From Flavobacterium sp. Sd200 (lineage in GTDB: Bacteria; Bacteroidota; Bacteroidia; Flavobacteriales; Flavobacteriaceae), in NCBI RefSeq assembly GCF_009826935.1, contig NZ_WUMN01000001.1:1-64000 (forward strand): a stretch of 64,000 bases of DNA. Reading direction: 5' to 3'. Positions 60,090-64,000 of this stretch are shown one piece after another (the stretch's first letter is position 1; each line of letters opens with the position of its first letter). Under the pieces are notes generated by a model that saw only the letters and a program-made list of their open reading frames with translations, was not told the origin of the DNA and made no database searches. A program made the position numbers and the translations under genes.

Positions 60090-63000
60090 TTACAGGTTTG
60101 TAAGGGTTTGCAGTGCTATCACTGCTTTGTTATAATTATTTACGGTGTCCAGGTATTCATTTTTTATGGTAATGGCCTGGTTTACCACCACTACCCATTG
60201 CAGGTAGTCTATATCACCATTGCCCAATTGGTCGTTTGCCGCATTGATAATGGTTTGCGCATTGGCAAGCCCCTCGTTTTCATAATAACTAAGGCTGGCA
60301 TTATACTTTTCTACTTCTTTAACCGCATTGACCAATTGTGCAAACAGTTCTGTTTTTACGGCTGAAGCCTGTGCCTCATAATTTTGATACTCGGCTTTGG
60401 CAGCTTTATTTTTTGCCGACTGGCTCCCAAAAAATAGTGGTATGCTAATACCTGCCGTTATGTAACTGAAGCGGTTACCTGTGCCGTAGTAAGTATCCTG
60501 TCCGGCGGCATTGGTTTGGAAACCGGTTATGCTCAGGTTATTGTACCCCAGGTTAAAATCAGGCAACATACGGGCACGCTCGGTTTTCCAACGCCATTTT
60601 GCGGCTTCGGTTTCGTGTTGCCAAAGTTTTGATAAGGGGAAATCATCAGCGGATTGCATTTCTGAAAGCGGGCTAAAATCAATCTTTATGCTGTCAGTCT
60701 GTGGAACATAGCTTACACTGTCCTGCAACACAGCGTTAAACGAGCGGAGTGTAATATCAACATCCTGCTGTATCATATTCAGCTGGTTGGTATAGTATTG
60801 CCGTGCCGACTGCGAGGCACTTTTCTCTAACACATTGGTTTCGCCAACCTTAAAACGGAGTTGCGATTTATCTTCCATCAGGCGGTAAATACTATCTGCA
60901 TACTTTAGTAATTCTCGTTTATTATTCAGCCATTGCAACTCATAATACAGCGTGCGCACACTGGCCTTAATCTGCTGTTGCGTGAGTTGGGTTTGTGCCT
61001 TAGCGGCCTCAACTCCGGCCATAAGGGCTTTCTTTTGCCTCGTGTACACCGTTGGGAAATTAAACGACTGGCTTATGCCAAAACGCGTGTCGTTCATGCG
61101 GCTGTTAAACTGCCCGTAATCAGCATCAATCACAGTTTTAGGCAAGTCATACGCTGACCTGGTCAGGTAGTTTTTAGATTGCTCGTTGTATTTTGCAGCG
61201 CTAACACGTTTGTTGTTTTTAAGGGCAATATCTATGGATTGCTGTAACGAGACTTTTTCAGGTTGCTGCGCAAACATACCGTTTATGCTAAAGATCAACA
61301 GTACTATGGTAGCAATATTACCCAAATTCTTCTTTTTCATTTTTCTTTTAAGGGGTTTGATGTGATAGCTCATAAGGTAAATGGCAGGCAGCACAAATAG
61401 CGTAAGCAATGTCGCTGTAACCAACCCACCAATAACCACAGTAGCTAAGGGACGCTGCACCTCGGCTCCTGCACCGTTGCTCAGTGCCATAGGTAAAAAG
61501 CCAAGCGATGCCACAGCAGCTGTCATCAGTACTGGGCGCAGCCTGTTTTTAGTACCGGTTAGGATAATTTGTAGCGGGTCGGTTTGTTCGCCATATTTCT
61601 GTATGCGGTTAAATTCTGATATCAGTACAATACCGTTAAGTACCGCTACGCCAAAGAGCGCAATAAAGCCAACTCCGGCTGAAATACTAAAAGGCATATC
61701 ACGGAGGAACAACCCAAACACCCCTCCAATAGCCGATAGTGGTATGGCTGTAAAGATGATAATACCCTCTTTAAACGATCGGAACGCGAAATAAAGTAAT
61801 GCGAATATCATGAGTAGCGCGGCAGGTACGGCAATACCTAGGCGGCTTTTTGCCTGCTGCAGGTTTTCAAAAGCACCGCCATAAGTAATATAATACCCCG
61901 GGTCGAATTTAATTTCGGCGTTTACTTTTTGCTGTAGCTCGTTCACAATGCTTTGTACATCGCGTCCACGCACGTTAAAACCAACAATGATACGCCTTTT
62001 GGCATCTTCACGCTGTATTTGGTTAGGACCTTCAATTTCCTTTACTGAAGCCACCTGGTACAACGGTATCTGCGCACCCGAAGGTGTTGCTACAAGTAAG
62101 TTGCGCACATCATCAATACCTTGCCTGCTATTGTTTTCTACACGCACCACAAGGTCGAACCGTTTTTCTCCTTCATAGATATTACCTGCTACTGCACCGG
62201 CAAAAGCGGCATTAACCGTACGGTTAATATCCTGCACGTACAGGCCGTATTTAGCCATTTCTGCCCAGTTGTAGTCAATAACAATCTGTGGCATACCGAT
62301 AACTTTTTCTACATACAGGTCGGCTGTCCCTTTAACCGTGCGGCTTATGGTACCAAGTTTTTCAGAATATTCCGCCAGCTTATCAAGGTCTTCGCCATAT
62401 ATTTTACATACTACATCCTGTTTGGCACCGGTCATTAGTTCGTTAAAACGCATTTGTACCGGATACTGGAAACCCGTACTTACTCCCGGCGCAACATTCT
62501 GTACTGTCTTGGACATTTTTTCTGCCAGTTCGGGGAATGACGATGCGCTTGTCCATTCTGATTTGTCTTTCAGTACAATAATCATATCGCCACCTTCAAT
62601 AGGCATGGGGTCGGTTGGGATTTCAGCACTACCTATACGCGATACCACTTTTTTAACCTCGGGATATTGCTTTTTCAGTTCCTTCGATATTTTAGTTATC
62701 GTTTCAGCTGTGGTAGTAAGGTTTGTACCTAACAACAGGCGGGTTTCTACGGCAAAATCACCTTCTTCAAGCTGAGGGATGAATTCGCCGCCCATTTGCA
62801 TAAACAGAAACACTGCAATGGCAAATAAGGCAACTGCAATACCTACAAGGGCTTTACGAATTTTTAGCGCCTTATTTAATGCACTTTCATACCAGCCTTC
62901 CAACTTAGCCATTACACGGTCGGAAATATTAGACTTATGGCTTATCTTTTTACTGATGAACAGCGCGCTCACCATGGGTACATACGTCAGTGAAAGGATA

Positions 63001-64000
63001 AATGCCCCAAGTATAGCAAAGGCAACGGTTTGTGCCATAGGCTTAAACATTTTACCTTCAATACCCGAAAGCGAGAGTATGGGCAGGTATACGATAAGGA
63101 TAATGATTTGCCCGAAAACAGCCGCATTCATCATCCAGGCAGCCGATCTGGACACCTCTTTATCCATTTCGTCCTGCGAAATAGTATTGATGCTCTTATA
63201 TTTTTCGGACGAATGCAGGTGATGCAGAATGGCTTCCACAATAATCACCGCTCCGTCTACAATAAGGCCAAAGTCAAGCGCACCAAGGCTCATAAGGTTA
63301 CCGCTTACGCCAAAGGTGTTCATCATGATAATGGCAAACAGCATGGCCAGTGGTATTACCGATGCCACTATAAAACCCGCCCTGAAATTCCCCAGAAACA
63401 TAACCAATACCAATACTACGATGATGGCACCCTCCAGCAGGTTGTGCTCTACGGTGCCTATAGCATTATCTACCATCTTGGTACGGTCAAGGAACGGTTC
63501 TATCTTTAAGCCTTCCGGTAGAATTTTCTCTATCTCAGCGACTTTGGTTTTTACATTGCCTATAACGTTGTTGGCATTCTCGCCCTTAAGCATCATTACG
63601 ATACCGCCTACGGCTTCGCCCATATCATCAGTAGTTAAAACTCCATAGCGTATTGCCGATGAATACTTTACCTCGGCAATGTTCTTAACCAGAACCGGCG
63701 TACCGGCCTGTGTGGTTTTTATAACAATGTTCTCTACATCTTCAATACTACGGGCAAGGCCTTCGCTGCGTATATACGACACTGTTGGTCCTTTCTCAAT
63801 ATAAGCACCACCCGTGTTCTGGTTGCTTCGATTCAGGGCCGTAAATACATCGCTTATAGTAAGGTTCTGCGCTTTAAGCCTTGCCGGGTTTACCGCCACC
63901 TCATACTGCTTGAGTTTTCCACCAAATGTGGAAACATCGGCAATGCCCGGGGTGCCTAAAAGCTGTCGGCGTATGGTCCAGTCCTGTATGGTGCGCAGCT
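60090..64000 (-). CDS. CusA/CzcA heavy-metal RND pump fused to a TolC-like outer-membrane protein, 5' end beyond window
   Basis: The frame enters at the window edge with CusA sequence (RRQLLGTPGIADVSTFGGKL). It shows FGLIVDGAVIIVEAI with the proton-relay Asp, and the last pump helices (GGLVTATLLTLFVLPAIYLM). After LKRKMKKKN the same frame continues into a signal-peptide-like segment (GNIATIVLLIFSINGMFAQ) and a TolC/OEP domain of about 390 residues (SLQQSIDIALKNNKRVSAAK; GNGDIDYLQWVVV). There is no stop between them. Such CusA-TolC fusions occur in Bacteroidota. An in-frame ATG at 61340 precedes the internal signal peptide. Substrate is probably Cu/Ag or Zn/Co/Cd; it cannot be decided. Confidence 0.92.
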   Translation of the reverse strand, partial: LRTIQDWTIRRQLLGTPGIADVSTFGGKLKQYEVAVNPARLKAQNLTISDVFTALNRSNQNTGGAYIEKGPTVSYIRSEGLARSIEDVENIVIKTTQAGTPVLVKNIAEVKYSSAIRYGVLTTDDMGEAVGGIVMMLKGENANNVIGNVKTKVAEIEKILPEGLKIEPFLDRTKMVDNAIGTVEHNLLEGAIIVVLVLVMFLGNFRAGFIVASVIPLAMLFAIIMMNTFGVSGNLMSLGALDFGLIVDGAVIIVEAILHHLHSSEKYKSINTISQDEMDKEVSRSAAWMMNAAVFGQIIILIVYLPILSLSGIEGKMFKPMAQTVAFAILGAFILSLTYVPMVSALFISKKISHKSNISDRVMAKLEGWYESALNKALKIRKALVGIAVALFAIAVFLFMQMGGEFIPQLEEGDFAVETRLLLGTNLTTTAETITKISKELKKQYPEVKKVVSRIGSAEIPTDPMPIEGGDMIIVLKDKSEWTSASSFPELAEKMSKTVQNVAPGVSTGFQYPVQMRFNELMTGAKQDVVCKIYGEDLDKLAEYSEKLGTISRTVKGTADLYVEKVIGMPQIVIDYNWAEMAKYGLYVQDINRTVNAAFAGAVAGNIYEGEKRFDLVVRVENNSRQGIDDVRNLLVATPSGAQIPLYQVASVKEIEGPNQIQREDAKRRIIVGFNVRGRDVQSIVNELQQKVNAEIKFDPGYYITYGGAFENLQQAKSRLGIAVPAALLMIFALLYFAFRSFKEGIIIFTAIPLSAIGGVFGLFLRDMPFSISAGVGFIALFGVAVLNGIVLISEFNRIQKYGEQTDPLQIILTGTKNRLRPVLMTAAVASLGFLPMALSNGAGAEVQRPLATVVIGGLVTATLLTLFVLPAIYLMSYHIKPLKRKMKKKNLGNIATIVLLIFSINGMFAQQPEKVSLQQSIDIALKNNKRVSAAKYNEQSKNYLTRSAYDLPKTVIDADYGQFNSRMNDTRFGISQSFNFPTVYTRQKKALMAGVEAAKAQTQLTQQQIKASVRTLYYELQWLNNKRELLKYADSIYRLMEDKSQLRFKVGETNVLEKSASQSARQYYTNQLNMIQQDVDITLRSFNAVLQDSVSYVPQTDSIKIDFSPLSEMQSADDFPLSKLWQHETEAAKWRWKTERARMLPDFNLGYNNLSITGFQTNAAGQDTYYGTGNRFSYITAGISIPLFFGSQSAKNKAAKAEYQNYEAQASAVKTELFAQLVNAVKEVEKYNASLSYYENEGLANAQTIINAANDQLGNGDIDYLQWVVVVNQAITIKNEYLDTVNNYNKAVIALQTLTNL

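Overview
The window looks like a chromosome segment of a pigmented member of the Bacteroidota, most likely the Flavobacteriaceae. The pointers are a SusC/SusD polysaccharide utilisation locus, a hybrid two-component sensor, a type IX secretion sorting tail, a fused CrtYcd lycopene cyclase, DUF3570/DUF4266 genes, promoters of the TTG-N~19-TAnnTTTG type, and start codons without obvious Shine-Dalgarno sequences. No rRNA, tRNA, CRISPR array or insertion sequence is recognisable.

Layout. (1) 1-2484, minus strand: ergothioneine-type genes egtD and egtB, followed after 3 bp by the start of an OpuC-type ABC ATPase that may be the ergothioneine importer ATPase. (2) 2485-3120: decaying DNA with a frameshifted cation/proton antiporter fragment. 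(3) 3706-9801, minus strand: a carotenoid and light-response operon (FAD-domain photolyase-like protein, SDR, TIGR03643, crtI, crtB, an unknown gene, crtZ, crtYcd) that should make zeaxanthin from geranylgeranyl diphosphate. A B12-type MerR regulator of the CarH/LitR family is divergent at 10002. A membrane acyltransferase, a two-FAS1-domain lipoprotein and ferrochelatase follow. The promoters of the carotenoid operon, the FAS1 gene and hemH share one directly repeated operator (TTTAACAAA-N6-TRAACAAA), which points to a light/B12 regulon. (4) 14573-17543: a lone receiver protein, a PAS histidine kinase, a small unknown protein and an XRE regulator. (5) 17540-22406, minus strand: a six-gene operon of thioredoxin, ApbE flavin transferase, DUF4266 lipoprotein ending in GGGCGCN, DUF3570 barrel, OmpR-type regulator and kinase. 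Its function is undescribed as far as I know. A putative small RNA (22498-22562) and a VIT/CCC1 transporter follow. (6) 23582-27790, plus strand: a GH31 and a GH29 glycosidase.

(7) 27967-46008: a fructan (levan/inulin) utilisation locus. An operon runs MFS transporter, GH32, SusC, SusD, DUF4960 binding protein, GH32 and fructokinase. A separate hybrid sensor has a periplasmic sugar-binding domain. A plus-strand pair encodes a type IX-secreted triple SusE/F-like repeat protein and a third GH32. A GTTAC-N6-GTAAC inverted repeat occurs in the two regulatory regions of this locus. (8) 46171-49416: a small unknown protein, a KefB-like antiporter, Hsp20, and a ClC channel pseudogene with an in-frame stop and a lost C-terminus. 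(9) 49476-58712: an HAE1-type RND drug efflux operon, small unknown proteins and a second antiporter. (10) 58947-64000: a CusB-type adaptor and a CusA pump fused to a TolC-like outer-membrane protein, cut by the window end.

Functional reading: the organism probably senses light through cobalamin and answers with zeaxanthin, a cryptochrome-like flavoprotein and heme synthesis. It also scavenges fructans at its surface and carries several ion, drug and metal exporters.
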